Below are positions 9,794 through 19,448 of a stretch of DNA of 64,000 nt, one piece after another. Made by a program: the position numbers and the translations under genes. Below the pieces are notes generated by a model, which was not told the DNA's origin, searched no databases, and was given only the letters and a program-made list of their open reading frames with translations. The DNA is from Flavobacterium orientale (GTDB lineage Bacteria > Bacteroidota > Bacteroidia > Flavobacteriales > Flavobacteriaceae), in the NCBI RefSeq assembly GCF_014638005.1, contig NZ_BMFG01000011.1, positions 52,558 to 116,557 of the forward strand, given 5' to 3'. How positions within the stretch are numbered: the first letter of the stretch is position 1; the number at the start of each line of letters is the position of its first letter.

Positions 9794-10339
9794 ATGAATA
9801 GGTTCAAAAAACTTTCATTACTTTTTGTATTATTGGTAGCTGTTTTATACAACGAAAATACTTTTGCTCAAGCAGATACAACAAGTACTCATCAAACTAA
9901 AAGTGCGTTTTGGTCCAAGGTGCGTTTTGGTGGTGGATTTGGCCTGGCAATTGGAAACAACTATACCGATGTTATGTTGGCTCCCGGAGCGATTTATGAT
10001 TTTAATAAATACATCAGTTTAGGTTTTGGTTTGCAAGGAAGTTATGTGAAACAAAAAAACTTTTTTGAATCCTATATTTATGGAGCAAGCATGATTGTTT
10101 TGGGAAATCCTATTCCGGAGGTTCAGCTTTCTGCTGAGTTAGAACAATTACGAGTGAACACTACTTATGATAACAATTTGGGTTCTTTTAAAGATAATTT
10201 TTGGAATACCGGTTTGTTTTTAGGTGCCGGTTATCAAAACAATAATGTTACTGTGGGATTGCGTTACAATGTACTGCACAACAATAATAAAAATGTATAT
10301 TCTGAAGCTTGGATGCCGTTTGTTAGAGTTTATTTCTAA
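9794..10339 (+). CDS. Small outer membrane beta-barrel-like protein
   Basis: Secreted protein of 181 aa with a clear signal peptide (KKLSLLFVLLVAVLYNENTFAQA). The mature part alternates glycine/aromatic and polar residues (GGGFGLAIGNNYTDVMLAPG, ISLGFGLQGSY) and ends in phenylalanine (RVYF), typical of outer membrane barrels. Homologues beside sucA in flavobacteria are, as I recall, often labelled 'alpha-ketoglutarate decarboxylase'. Nothing in this sequence supports that; it has no ThDP or dehydrogenase motif. It is divergent from sucA, and its 3' end overlaps the next gene by 17 bp tail to tail. Its real role is unknown. Confidence 0.85.
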   Translation: MNRFKKLSLLFVLLVAVLYNENTFAQADTTSTHQTKSAFWSKVRFGGGFGLAIGNNYTDVMLAPGAIYDFNKYISLGFGLQGSYVKQKNFFESYIYGASMIVLGNPIPEVQLSAELEQLRVNTTYDNNLGSFKDNFWNTGLFLGAGYQNNNVTVGLRYNVLHNNNKNVYSEAWMPFVRVYF

Positions 10340-10673
10340 ACCAAACTTTCTGCCATTCTCTTTTTAATATTAAAAATGCTACATCACCTGCTAGTTCAGA
10401 AATGTCATCCCCATTGAGTTTTTTGACTTCTTCTTCAGAAACATCAATAATGTAAAGCAAATTCAAATATTCGGCAAATTTGTATTGAATGAGTCGATAC
10501 ACTTTTTCGTGCAATTGAATTTTCAACTCATTTGGCGAAGTGCTTAACGGAAAATCAACCGGTTCGTTGGCAAAATTGAAGTCTTTATTGAGCTGTTCAA
10601 TCAATTTAAGATATAAATTTTCTTTCTCTGCTTCAGACAAAAGATGATCGGTTGATGTTGGGATGGGATACAT
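10323..10673 (-). CDS. Conserved hypothetical protein, cytosolic
   Basis: A 116-aa protein without signal peptide or membrane segment. It is rich in Leu, Glu and Lys and probably mostly helical (AEKENLYLKLIEQLNKDF, VSEEEVKKLNGDDISELAGD). It begins 56 bp downstream of the polyprenyl synthase gene on the same strand, so it may be cotranscribed. Its last codons overlap the barrel gene on the other strand. I do not recognise a named family. Confidence 0.7.
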   Translation of the reverse strand: MYPIPTSTDHLLSEAEKENLYLKLIEQLNKDFNFANEPVDFPLSTSPNELKIQLHEKVYRLIQYKFAEYLNLLYIIDVSEEEVKKLNGDDISELAGDVAFLILKREWQKVWFRNKL

Positions 10674-10729
10674 TTAGATTATTTGTTTATTATAGCTATT
10701 ACTTCCTATTACCTTTTACCCATTACCTT

Positions 10730-11704
10730 CTATACCTTTCTTTTCATCAACTTCTCTCCAAATGCTCTCAAAACCATTTTTTTATCTTCCCCAATCTGCA
10801 TTTTGGTTAAGGTGTCAAAGGCTTTTATAGTATACGCTTCAATCGCGATTTGAGTTGCTTCTGAGGATCCGGTTTGATTAAAAAATTCTTTTACTGATTC
10901 AATTTTTTCTGAATTATCATTGGGTTGAATGGAATATAAATGTAACAATTGCTCACGTTCTTCTGCTTTGGCAAATTCCATTGCTTTTAAGTAAAGATAC
11001 GTTTTTTTGTTTTCGATAATATCGCCACCAACTTGTTTGCCAAAAGTCTCTGGATTTCCAAAACAATCTAAATAATCATCTTGCAATTGAAAAGCGATAC
11101 CTAAATTCAAACCAAAATCATAAATTAAATTGGCATTTTCTTCTGATGTTTCGGCAATAATCGCTCCCATCTTCATAGCGGCACCAACCAAAACAGCTGT
11201 TTTATATTCAATCATTTTTAAATATTCAGGAATAGTAACATCGTCTCGAGTTTCAAAATCAACATCATATTGCTGACCTTCACAAACTTCCAAAGCCGTT
11301 TTACTGAATAATTTCGCTAATGCTCTAAAAATTGCAGGTTCATAACTTTCAAAATATTGATACGCCAAAATCAACATCGCATCTCCGGATAAAATTCCGG
11401 TATTAATATTCCATTTTTCATGAACAGTTTCTTTTCCTCTTCGTAATGGAGCATCGTCCATAATATCATCATGAACTAATGAAAAATTATGGAAAACTTC
11501 CACCGCTGTTGCAGCAGAAAGTGCTTTTGTAAAATCAACATCAAAAACCTCAGTCGCCATTAAAGTCAAAACCGGACGCATTCTCTTTCCACCCAAACGC
11601 AAAATATAATCTATTGGTTCATACAGATTTTTAGGTTCTTTTAAAATTTTTTGATTTTCTAAATGTACAAGAAAATGTTCTTGATAAACCGCAATAGAAT
11701 GCAT
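10730..11704 (-). CDS. Polyprenyl (isoprenyl) diphosphate synthase
   Basis: Trans-prenyltransferase that condenses IPP with allylic diphosphates. The 324-aa protein carries the first Asp-rich motif DDIMD (79-83, followed by APLRRG) and the second DDYLD (209-213 in FQLQDDYLDCFG). The first motif lacks the two-residue insertion usual in bacterial FPP synthases, and a phenylalanine (F74) sits five residues before it. Both favour a short product such as C20, but chain length is inference. It is not beside other isoprenoid genes; the nearest, dxs, is 32 kb away. A small hypothetical follows it. Confidence 0.93.
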   Translation of the reverse strand: MHSIAVYQEHFLVHLENQKILKEPKNLYEPIDYILRLGGKRMRPVLTLMATEVFDVDFTKALSAATAVEVFHNFSLVHDDIMDDAPLRRGKETVHEKWNINTGILSGDAMLILAYQYFESYEPAIFRALAKLFSKTALEVCEGQQYDVDFETRDDVTIPEYLKMIEYKTAVLVGAAMKMGAIIAETSEENANLIYDFGLNLGIAFQLQDDYLDCFGNPETFGKQVGGDIIENKKTYLYLKAMEFAKAEEREQLLHLYSIQPNDNSEKIESVKEFFNQTGSSEATQIAIEAYTIKAFDTLTKMQIGEDKKMVLRAFGEKLMKRKV

Positions 11705-11816
11705 TGATGAAAGATTTTTAGTTTAATGGAATACAAAGAAAACCAAAAAAAACCGAATGTAGAAACCTGACGAATAATTACATCCAAAACAAATGTTAAA
11801 TAATTGTAAATACTTT

Positions 11817-11844
11817 GGAAACTATTTTGGTGTTAAAAGTTTCC
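11817..11844. promoter_or_regulatory. Probable operator of the TetR-type repressor
   Basis: GGAAACT (11817-11823) and AGTTTCC (11838-11844) form a perfect 7-bp inverted repeat with 14 bp between the arms. The inner flanks (ATTTT / TAAA) extend the dyad loosely. It lies just upstream of the -7 box at 11849-11856, where a bound dimer would block RNA polymerase. This fits autorepression of the tetR-pump operon. Confidence 0.6.
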
Positions 11845-11848
11845 GCTC

Positions 11849-11856
11849 TACATTTG
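11849..11856 (+). promoter_or_regulatory. Probable -7 box of the tetR-efflux operon
   Basis: TACATTTG matches TAnnTTTG, 13 bp before the ATG at 11870, giving a very short leader. It lies right beside the inverted repeat at 11817-11844. Confidence 0.6.
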
Positions 11857-11869
11857 CACACGAATTTTA

Positions 11870-12475
11870 ATGAAAATGATGAAAGATAAAATTATTAGTA
11901 AAGCAACCGACTTGTTCTTGAAATTGGGTTTTAAAAGCATTACAATGGATGATATTGCTTGCGAAATGTGCATTTCAAAGAAAACCATTTATAAGTTTTT
12001 TGCCAATAAAGAAATTTTAATCGAACAATCAACCGATGCGGTTCACAAACAAGTTCATGGTACAATTGAGAAAATTGCATCAAACAATCACAACGCGATT
12101 GAAGAAAATTTTATGGTTAGAAAAATGTTTCGAGATATGTTCGTCAATTTAGACACATCGCCTATCTATCAATTAAAAAAACATTATCCCGCCATCTATG
12201 AGAATGTAATGAGTAAACAATTGGAAGAATGCAATTGGTTTTTCACACAAAATATCGAAAAAGGAATTCAACAAGGTTTATACAGAAACACAATTAACGT
12301 GGAAACCTATGCTAAATTTTATTATATCTTAATTTTCAGCATCAATGAAAATACAATTTTAGAAAAAGAAACACAACAACTGGAATATGAAGCTTTAGAA
12401 TATCATACTAGAGCTATTGCCACACCAGAAGGCATCAAAGAATTAGAAAATCAGTTAGAAAAATTCAATCAATAA
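11870..12475 (+). CDS. TetR/AcrR family transcriptional regulator
   Basis: A 201-aa one-component repressor. The N-terminal TetR helix-turn-helix is visible at about residues 8-55 (KIISKATDLFLKLGFKSITM then IACEMCISKKTIYKFFANKE), and the variable C-terminal ligand domain follows. It is the first gene of a same-strand block with tolC (16 bp), the adaptor (26 bp) and the RND pump (24 bp). It therefore very likely controls them in response to a pump substrate. The dyad at 11817-11844 is a candidate binding site. Confidence 0.92.
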   Translation: MKMMKDKIISKATDLFLKLGFKSITMDDIACEMCISKKTIYKFFANKEILIEQSTDAVHKQVHGTIEKIASNNHNAIEENFMVRKMFRDMFVNLDTSPIYQLKKHYPAIYENVMSKQLEECNWFFTQNIEKGIQQGLYRNTINVETYAKFYYILIFSINENTILEKETQQLEYEALEYHTRAIATPEGIKELENQLEKFNQ

Positions 12476-12491
12476 TCATCAATCAATAAAC

Positions 12492-13838
12492 ATGAAGAAA
12501 TTATCAATCTTCCTCTTGCTCGCTTGTTTAGGTATGCAGGCACAAGAAACTAAAAAAAGCTATTCGTTTTCGCTTCAGCAAGCAATTGATTATGCTTTAC
12601 AGTACAATTACTCTGCAATTAATTCAGGTCGTGACATTGAAGCGGCAAAAAAGAAAAAATGGGAAACCACAGCATCTGGATTACCACAAATTAACGCCGG
12701 CTTGGATTATCAAAATAATTTTAAACTACAAACACAAGCTGTATCAGGTAATGTATTTGATCCCGATGGCGATCCAAACCAAATTTCAACATTTGCTTTT
12801 GGCACCAAGCATTCCATGGTAGCCCGTTCAACTTTAAGTCAATTGATTTTTGATGGCTCCTATATTGTTGCACTTCAAGCTTCAAAAACGTATTTACAAT
12901 ATTATGAAAGCTCAAAAAAGAAAACCGATTTGGAAGTACGTGAAATGATTATCAATTCCTATGGAAATGTATTATTAGCCGAAGAAAATATTGCAATCTT
13001 AGAAAAGAATAAAGCTACATTAGATAAAACATTATTTGACACTGAACAAACCTTCAAAAACGGTCTAATTGAAGAAGAAAATGTGGAACAATTAAAAATC
13101 ACGCTTTCAAGTATAAACAGTAGCCTGAATTATACGAAACGGTTAAAAGATATTTCATACAACATGCTTAAAATCAATTTGGGAATTGAGCTGGAAGAAG
13201 AACTTTCTCTAACCGATAAATTAGAAAACCTTACTGTATCCAATTTAGACATGGCTTTAACCGGTTCATCGTTTGAAGTAGAAAACAGTATTGATTACGC
13301 TCTTTCAACCAACTTCGTAGAACAACGAACGTTGGAAATGAAGTTAGAAAAAAGCAAATTTCTACCTTCACTATCAGCCAATTTGAATTTTGGTTACAAT
13401 GCTTTTGGTGATCAATTTGAATTTTTTACACAAAATCAAAGATGGTTTAACTATTCCAATTTAGGCGTTGGTTTAAACGTTCCCATTTTTAGCAGTTTTG
13501 GTAAAAACGCAAAAGTGCAACAGTCAAAAATTGCATTAGAACAAGCTCAAACTCAGTTAACAGAAACCGAACAACGTTTGAAACTACAATACCAAAATGC
13601 CAAAAGTGATTATGAATACAGTGTAGAACAATATTTCAGTTCAAAAGAAAACTTATCCTTGGCAGAACGCATCGAAAAAAAGCAACAAGTAAAATTTACT
13701 GAAGGTCTTTCAACTAGTTTTGAGTTTACAGACGCTCAACGTCAATTATATTCTGCACAACAAAGTTATCTTCAGTCTATGGTAGATGTCATCAGTAGAA
13801 AAGCAGCTTTAGAAAAAGCAATCGGAAAAACAAATTAA
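12492..13838 (+). CDS. TolC family outer membrane efflux protein
   Basis: Outer membrane channel of a tripartite pump. The 448-aa protein has a signal peptide (KKLSIFLLLACLGMQAQE) and two outer-membrane-efflux repeats of long helices. The first opens with LQQAIDYALQYNYSAINSGRDI; the second (about 265-445) has many Gln/Glu-rich heptads (ALEQAQTQLTETEQRLKLQY). Its place between the regulator and the adaptor identifies its partners. Confidence 0.93.
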   Translation: MKKLSIFLLLACLGMQAQETKKSYSFSLQQAIDYALQYNYSAINSGRDIEAAKKKKWETTASGLPQINAGLDYQNNFKLQTQAVSGNVFDPDGDPNQISTFAFGTKHSMVARSTLSQLIFDGSYIVALQASKTYLQYYESSKKKTDLEVREMIINSYGNVLLAEENIAILEKNKATLDKTLFDTEQTFKNGLIEEENVEQLKITLSSINSSLNYTKRLKDISYNMLKINLGIELEEELSLTDKLENLTVSNLDMALTGSSFEVENSIDYALSTNFVEQRTLEMKLEKSKFLPSLSANLNFGYNAFGDQFEFFTQNQRWFNYSNLGVGLNVPIFSSFGKNAKVQQSKIALEQAQTQLTETEQRLKLQYQNAKSDYEYSVEQYFSSKENLSLAERIEKKQQVKFTEGLSTSFEFTDAQRQLYSAQQSYLQSMVDVISRKAALEKAIGKTN

Positions 13839-13864
13839 ATCAATCAAAATTCAATCAATATATT

Positions 13865-15031
13865 ATGAAAAAAATTCTATACTTAGTTACTTTTTCACTT
13901 TTAGTTTCGGCTTGTTCAGGCGAAAAAAGTGATGTAAATGTGGATGATGTTGTTAAGTCAAAAGATTTAAATCAAATCAAATCATCTCGCGAAATCGTTC
14001 ACAAAGAATATGAAAAATTAGTAGCCGATTTAGCAAAATTAGATAAAGCCATCGCCGAATTAGATCCGAACAAAAAAAATCCGTTAGTAAAAACAGTTAC
14101 TTTAAAAGACTCTTTGTTCACACATTACATCGAAATTCAAGGAAACGTGGATACGAAAGAAAACATCGTAATCAGTCCGGAATATTCAGGGATATTAACG
14201 CAAGTTTATGTAAAAGCAGGTCAAAAAGTTTCAAAAGGACAAATTTTAGCTCGAATTGATGACGGAGGAATGGGTTCTCAATTAGCTCAAGCCGAAACAC
14301 AATTAGCTTTAGCGAAAACTACTTTTGAAAGACAAAAAAATCTTTGGGATCAAAAAATTGGTTCAGAAATTCAGTTTTTACAAGCTAAAACTTCGTTGGA
14401 AAGTCAACAAAAAGCAGTAGCCCAAATTAAATCACAATTAAACAAAACCAACGTTATTGCTCCTTTTTCAGGAACAATTGACGAAGTGATTACCGAAAAA
14501 GGAAAAGTGGTTTCTCCAGGGATGGAATTGTTTAGAATTGTAAATTTAAGTAATATGTATGTTACCGCAAATGTTCCGGAAAATTACATTAGCCAATTAA
14601 AAGTAGGTGCTTTAGTAGAAGTTTATTTGAATTCTCTAGGGAAAACCTATCAAGGAAAAGTACGTCAAGTGGGCAATTACATCAACCCAAACAACCGTAC
14701 ATTCGGAATTGAAATCGCATTGCCAAATCCGGATAATTTACTTAGACCAAACCAAGTTGCGGTGTTGAAGATTGAAGATTATAAAAACCCGAAAGCGTTA
14801 TTGCTCCCTGAAAACATCATTCAAGAAAATGCCGAAGGAAAGAAAATTGTCTATACTGTTGCGAATGTTGACAGCAAAAACAATGCAAAAGCCGTTCAAA
14901 AAACCGTGGAATTAGGTTACACAACCGGTGCTTTTGTTGAAATCAAATCAGGCTTAGAACCGGGAGAAATGGTGGTTACTGATGGTGCAAAATCATTGAA
15001 AGACGGCATCACTGTTGAAGTTATCAAATAA
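13865..15031 (+). CDS. RND efflux periplasmic adaptor (membrane fusion lipoprotein)
   Basis: Links the inner membrane pump to TolC. The 388-aa protein has a lipobox (LVSAC, Cys17), an alpha-helical hairpin (AQLAKTTFERQKNLWDQKIG region), and lipoyl/barrel-sandwich halves (ISPEYSGILTQVYVKAGQKV and VIAPFSGTIDEVITEKGKVV). Beta-barrel and membrane-proximal domains follow. An extra N-terminal coiled region (residues 25-75, KSSREIVHKEYEKLVADLAK) precedes the usual fold. It is the third gene of the operon. Confidence 0.94.
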   Translation: MKKILYLVTFSLLVSACSGEKSDVNVDDVVKSKDLNQIKSSREIVHKEYEKLVADLAKLDKAIAELDPNKKNPLVKTVTLKDSLFTHYIEIQGNVDTKENIVISPEYSGILTQVYVKAGQKVSKGQILARIDDGGMGSQLAQAETQLALAKTTFERQKNLWDQKIGSEIQFLQAKTSLESQQKAVAQIKSQLNKTNVIAPFSGTIDEVITEKGKVVSPGMELFRIVNLSNMYVTANVPENYISQLKVGALVEVYLNSLGKTYQGKVRQVGNYINPNNRTFGIEIALPNPDNLLRPNQVAVLKIEDYKNPKALLLPENIIQENAEGKKIVYTVANVDSKNNAKAVQKTVELGYTTGAFVEIKSGLEPGEMVVTDGAKSLKDGITVEVIK

Positions 15032-15055
15032 ATAAACTCATAAAACAAACCTCTG

Positions 15056-18000
15056 ATGAGTAAAATAAATAAAGAATTTGCCATTTCAACGTGGGCAATT
15101 AATAATAAAATGACGGTTTATGTCATCACAGCCATACTATTGATTGGTGGATTGATGTCGTATTATTCGATGCCGAGAGAGAGTTTTCCTGAAATTATTG
15201 AAACTAAAATTTATGTTAGTTCGATAAATCCGGGAAATTCGGCTGAAGATGTTGAAAAGCTGATAACCAAACCTTTGGAAGAAGAATTCAACAATATTTC
15301 GGGTGTAACGAAAATTACATCCAATACATTGGAAGATTATTCGATGATTTTGGTTGAATTTGACGAAGATATTTCGGTTGAAGATGCCAAACAAAAGGTA
15401 AAAGATAAGGTCGACCTTGTAAAATCCGATACTGAATGGCCAACCATCGACGGCGGCGGAAAAGTAGAACCAAACGTTTTTGATTTGAATATCGCCGAAG
15501 AAGTTCCAATTTTGAACATCAACATTACCGGCGATTTTTCATCCGAAAAACTGAAAGAATACGCTGAATATTTAGAAGATCAAATCGAAAGACTTCCACA
15601 AATTAAAGAGGCTGCCATTCGTGGTGCCGAAGATAAAGAAGTTGAAATTGCGGTTGATATGTACAAAATGTCCTCTGCAAAAGTAAGTTTTGACGACATT
15701 ATCAATGCGGTGAAATATGAAAACAAAACAGTTTCTGGCGGAGGTGTTTCAAACAACGGAATTAAGAAAAATATTCGTGTTATAGGCGAAATTGAAAAAC
15801 CGTCTGATTTAGAAAACATCATCGTAAAAAAACAAGATGGAAATGTATATTTAAAAGATATTGCTACTATTACTTTTAAAGAAAAAGAACGTACAACATA
15901 TGCTAGAGATTATGGCAAACCCGTTGTGATGCTCGATATCAAAAAACGAAGTGGCAAGAACATGGTGGAAGCTGTAGATGGTCTAAAAGCTATTATCGAC
16001 AAAGCCAAAGAAAATTATTTCCCCGAAGGTTTAACCATTACTTATGCAAACGATCAATCAGAAAGAACGATTGCTCAAGTGGATGATTTGGTGAACAATA
16101 TCATTTTTGGGGTAATTCTTGTAATCGGTGTTTTAATGTTTTTCTTAGGATTTAGAAATGCATTATTTGTTGGTTTTGCTATTCCACTTTCAATGTTTAT
16201 GTCATACATGATTCTGGCTTCTTTCGGAATTACCTTAAACACAATGGTGCTTTTTGGATTAGTTATGGGACTAGGAATGTTGGTGGATAATGGAATCGTT
16301 GTGGTGGAAAACGTTTACACCTTAATGAGTGAAGGAAAAACCAGAAAACAAGCCGCCATTGAAGGTATTGGTGAAATTGCTTGGCCAATTATCGCATCCA
16401 CAGCAACTACGCTTGCTGCATTTTTCCCATTGGGATTATGGCCTGGAACGATGGGGAAATTTATGATTTATTTTCCAATGACATTATCCGTAGTACTATT
16501 TTCTTCTTTATTTGTAGCGTTAGTTATTAATGCCATGCTAACATCTGATTTTATGAAAATAAAAGAAGAAAAAATGAGTAAAAAATCACTTATAAATTTA
16601 AGCGGGATTGTAGGTGGGATTGGATTAATCATGCTTGTTTCAGGATTCATCTCAAATGCTGGAGGATTAAAAGGTCTTGGAAACCTGATGCTTTTCTTTG
16701 CCATAATGTTATGGGTTTACAAATATTTTCTAGTTGGAGCACAAGATTATTTTCAACGAGTTATCTTAGTTTGGCTTGAAAACAAATACCGAACATTTCT
16801 ACAATTTGCTCTTGGCGGAAGAAAACCTTGGGCATTCTTTCTTGGCACATTCGGCTTGTTGATTTTATCATTCATAGCGGTTGGAATTGCAAAACCAAAT
16901 GTGTTGTTCTTTCCAGAAAATCAACCCAATCAAATTATGGTTTATATTGAATTCCCCGAAGGAACAGACATCAAAAAAACCAATGAATTTACAAAAGAGA
17001 TTGAGAAAAAAGTATATGCCATAGCCAATAAATATGTGGAAGACGGCGATAATTATATGGTAGAAAGTGCCATTGGTCAAGTAGGTCAAGGTGCCGGAAA
17101 TCCGCAAACCGAAGGTGGTGCTCAAAACGACATGCCTAACCGTGGAAAAGTTACGTTAACCATGAGGGAGTTCAAATACCGAAAAGGGTTAAACAGTTTG
17201 GATGTGATGGAAGAAATCCGTTCTGCTGTCCAAGGTTATGCAGGCGTTTCAGTAATTGTTGAAAAAGAACAAAACGGTCCGCCTGCAGGATATCCTGTAA
17301 ATATTGAAATTTCGGGTGAAGATTATGATGCGATGTTGATGGAAGCTAAAAAAATGAAAAGTTTTATCGACGGAAAAAACATCGGCGGAATTGAAGAGCT
17401 TAAAATTGATGTAAACAAAGAAAAACCGGGTGTAGACGTAACGGTAGATTTAGACAAAGCCGGTCAACTTGGAATCACATCAGGTCAAGTAGGACAAACA
17501 TTGCGAAGAGCTATTTTTGGCGAAAAAATTTCTACTTATAAAGACGGAAAAGACGATTTTGAAATCAACGTTCGTTTACCGGAAGCTCAACGGAATGACA
17601 ATAACATCATTTACAATCAACCAATAACGTTTAGAGATCAAGCTTCTGGAAAATTGGTTCAAGTTCCAATTTCTTCGATTACTTCTAATGAAAATTCTAC
17701 GACTTTCAACACTATTAAAAGAAAAAATTTAAAGCGAGTGATAACCGTTTACTCCAATGTTGTAACTGGTTATAATGGAAATGAAATAGTTGAAAAAATT
17801 AAAAAAGAATTAGAAGATTATCAAATAGGAAAAGACATTAATTTCTCTTTTACAGGTGAGCAAGAAGAGCAATCTAAAAACATGAGTTTCTTGGTTAAAG
17901 CTTTATTAATTGCGTTGGGAGGAATTATTTTAATCTTGGTTGCTCAATTTAATTCAGTTTCCAAACCAATTATTATTATGGTTTCGGTCCTACTGAGTTT

Positions 18001-18526
18001 TGCCGGTGTATTTTTCGGAATGGTCATTTTCAAAAATGACTTCGTAATTATAATGACCATGATGGGAATAATTTCCTTGGCAGGAATCGTAGTAAACAAT
18101 GCCATTGTATTAATTGATTACACACAATTGCTCATTGACAGAAAGTTACATGAAAAAGGGTTGGATGAAGACGGTTTATTAAACAAACAAGAATATTTAG
18201 ATGTAATTGTAGAAGGGGGTCGTTCGCGTTTAAGACCGGTTTTGTTAACCGCAATTACCACCGTTTTAGGGTTAGTCCCGTTAGCAATGGGATTGAACGT
18301 TGACTTTTTTGGTCTATTCATCAATTATAACCCCAACATATATGTGGGTGGAGATAACGTAATTTTTTGGGGACCATTGGCTAAAACCGTTATCTACGGA
18401 TTAATTTTTGCCACTTTCCTTACTTTAGTAATTGTTCCGGTGATGTTCTTTTTACTTCACAAAGGAAAAATTAAAGTAAAAAAGAAAAAGAAGAAAAAAT
18501 TAGATTTAAATGCTGAAACAATTTAA
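15056..18526 (+). CDS. RND family efflux transporter, inner membrane permease
   Basis: Proton-driven exporter of 1,156 aa with the RND layout: TM1, a large periplasmic porter domain, TM2-TM7, a second porter domain, and TM8-TM12. TM4 reads GLGMLVDNGIVVVENVY, so the usual Asp-Asp pair of HAE1 pumps is Asp-Asn here, a form I associate with many Bacteroidetes RND proteins. The C-terminus is a Lys-rich cytosolic tail (KGKIKVKKKKKKKLDLN). It completes the tetR-tolC-adaptor-pump operon and a terminator follows 6 bp after the stop. The substrate is unknown. Confidence 0.95.
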   Translation: MSKINKEFAISTWAINNKMTVYVITAILLIGGLMSYYSMPRESFPEIIETKIYVSSINPGNSAEDVEKLITKPLEEEFNNISGVTKITSNTLEDYSMILVEFDEDISVEDAKQKVKDKVDLVKSDTEWPTIDGGGKVEPNVFDLNIAEEVPILNINITGDFSSEKLKEYAEYLEDQIERLPQIKEAAIRGAEDKEVEIAVDMYKMSSAKVSFDDIINAVKYENKTVSGGGVSNNGIKKNIRVIGEIEKPSDLENIIVKKQDGNVYLKDIATITFKEKERTTYARDYGKPVVMLDIKKRSGKNMVEAVDGLKAIIDKAKENYFPEGLTITYANDQSERTIAQVDDLVNNIIFGVILVIGVLMFFLGFRNALFVGFAIPLSMFMSYMILASFGITLNTMVLFGLVMGLGMLVDNGIVVVENVYTLMSEGKTRKQAAIEGIGEIAWPIIASTATTLAAFFPLGLWPGTMGKFMIYFPMTLSVVLFSSLFVALVINAMLTSDFMKIKEEKMSKKSLINLSGIVGGIGLIMLVSGFISNAGGLKGLGNLMLFFAIMLWVYKYFLVGAQDYFQRVILVWLENKYRTFLQFALGGRKPWAFFLGTFGLLILSFIAVGIAKPNVLFFPENQPNQIMVYIEFPEGTDIKKTNEFTKEIEKKVYAIANKYVEDGDNYMVESAIGQVGQGAGNPQTEGGAQNDMPNRGKVTLTMREFKYRKGLNSLDVMEEIRSAVQGYAGVSVIVEKEQNGPPAGYPVNIEISGEDYDAMLMEAKKMKSFIDGKNIGGIEELKIDVNKEKPGVDVTVDLDKAGQLGITSGQVGQTLRRAIFGEKISTYKDGKDDFEINVRLPEAQRNDNNIIYNQPITFRDQASGKLVQVPISSITSNENSTTFNTIKRKNLKRVITVYSNVVTGYNGNEIVEKIKKELEDYQIGKDINFSFTGEQEEQSKNMSFLVKALLIALGGIILILVAQFNSVSKPIIIMVSVLLSFAGVFFGMVIFKNDFVIIMTMMGIISLAGIVVNNAIVLIDYTQLLIDRKLHEKGLDEDGLLNKQEYLDVIVEGGRSRLRPVLLTAITTVLGLVPLAMGLNVDFFGLFINYNPNIYVGGDNVIFWGPLAKTVIYGLIFATFLTLVIVPVMFFLLHKGKIKVKKKKKKKLDLNAETI

Positions 18527-18532
18527 CCAATT

Positions 18533-18560
18533 AAACCACGTGCAAGCGTGGTTTTTTTTA
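18533..18560 (+). terminator. Terminator of the efflux operon
   Basis: AAACCACG-TGCAAG-CGTGGTTT followed by a run of T. It begins 6 bp after the pump stop codon. Confidence 0.9.
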
Positions 18561-18580
18561 TCTTGCGTAAAACATTTTAC

Positions 18581-19117
18581 ATGAAAACATTTTTAAGTTT
18601 CTTTTTACTATCCCTTTTATTAATAGGCTGTGCCAAAGAAGAAATCCAATCAATCAAAATTAAAAACCAATACACAATTGAAGTTCCAAACTTCATGAGT
18701 CAAACCGCTATTTTAAATAGAGATGCTTCACTTCAAGTTCAAAATGAAGCAAAAGAGTTTTTTACGGTAGTGATTGATGAACCTCAAGCAGAATTTAATG
18801 AAATGATGGTGGCATTAGACAATCAATATGAAAGTAATTTTACTGGATATACCAATTTGATTACGGATAATTTAAAACTGATGGTTGAGAAAAATAATTT
18901 TTCTGAAATTAAAGACGTCACTATTGACGATAAAAAAGCCAAGCTCTTCACGATTGAAGGCACCGTTGATTCACACGAAATTATATACCATCTCGGCTTT
19001 ATAGAAGGTAAAAAACACTATTACCAAATTGTGAGCTGGACCAGTTCAAAACAAAAAAAGGCAAACTTCAAAAACATGGAACAAATAGTGCACTCATTTA
19101 AGGAAACTGTAAAATAA
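18581..19117 (+). CDS. Putative lipoprotein, PsbP-like fold possible
   Basis: Exported lipoprotein of 178 aa. I take the start at MKTFLSFFLLSLLLIGCAKE, because the longer frame from 18548 runs through the preceding terminator. The lipobox is LIGC (Cys17). The mature part (YTIEVPNFM... to HLGFIEGKKHYYQIVSWT) resembles small stress-response/PsbP-like lipoproteins by its Tyr-x-Ile-x-Val-Pro opening and its 'yyqiv.wt' strand; that assignment is weak. It is monocistronic between two terminators. Confidence 0.75.
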   Translation: MKTFLSFFLLSLLLIGCAKEEIQSIKIKNQYTIEVPNFMSQTAILNRDASLQVQNEAKEFFTVVIDEPQAEFNEMMVALDNQYESNFTGYTNLITDNLKLMVEKNNFSEIKDVTIDDKKAKLFTIEGTVDSHEIIYHLGFIEGKKHYYQIVSWTSSKQKKANFKNMEQIVHSFKETVK

Positions 19118-19145
19118 AAAATCCCACCTTAAAAGTGGGATTTCT
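19118..19145. terminator. Bidirectional terminator between lipoprotein gene and rpmA
   Basis: AAATCCCAC pairs with GTGGGATTT around a short loop (CTTAAAA), between two converging genes. Confidence 0.85.
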
Positions 19146-19164
19146 TATTCTCTATGAGTGGTTC

Positions 19165-19425
19165 TTATGCTTCAAAAGGAACAACAGATACAAACGACTT
19201 GTTGTCTCCTTTTTTCTGAAACTTAACCACACCGTCAACTCTTGCGTGTAACGTGTGATCTTTACCCATGTAAACGTTGTCACCTGGGTTATGTTTAGAA
19301 CCTCTTTGTCTTACAATGATATTTCCTGCAATAGCTGCTTGACCACCATATATCTTAACGCCTAAACGTTTCGATTCTGATTCTCTACCATTCTTGGAAC
19401 TACCGACACCTTTCTTGTGAGCCAT
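19165..19425 (-). CDS. rpmA: 50S ribosomal protein L27
   Basis: Large-subunit protein bL27, 86 aa, near the peptidyl-transferase centre. It starts [20 protein letters not shown] and keeps the family core ([22 protein letters not shown]). The N-terminus follows directly on the initiator Met with no cleaved extension of the Firmicutes type. It is cotranscribed with rplU, 23 bp upstream, the standard pairing. Confidence 0.98.
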   Translation of the reverse strand: MAHKKGVGSSKNGRESESKRLGVKIYGGQAAIAGNIIVRQRGSKHNPGDNVYMGKDHTLHARVDGVVKFQKKGDNKSFVSVVPFEA

Positions 19426-19448
19426 GATGTTTAAGTTTTAAATGTTAA

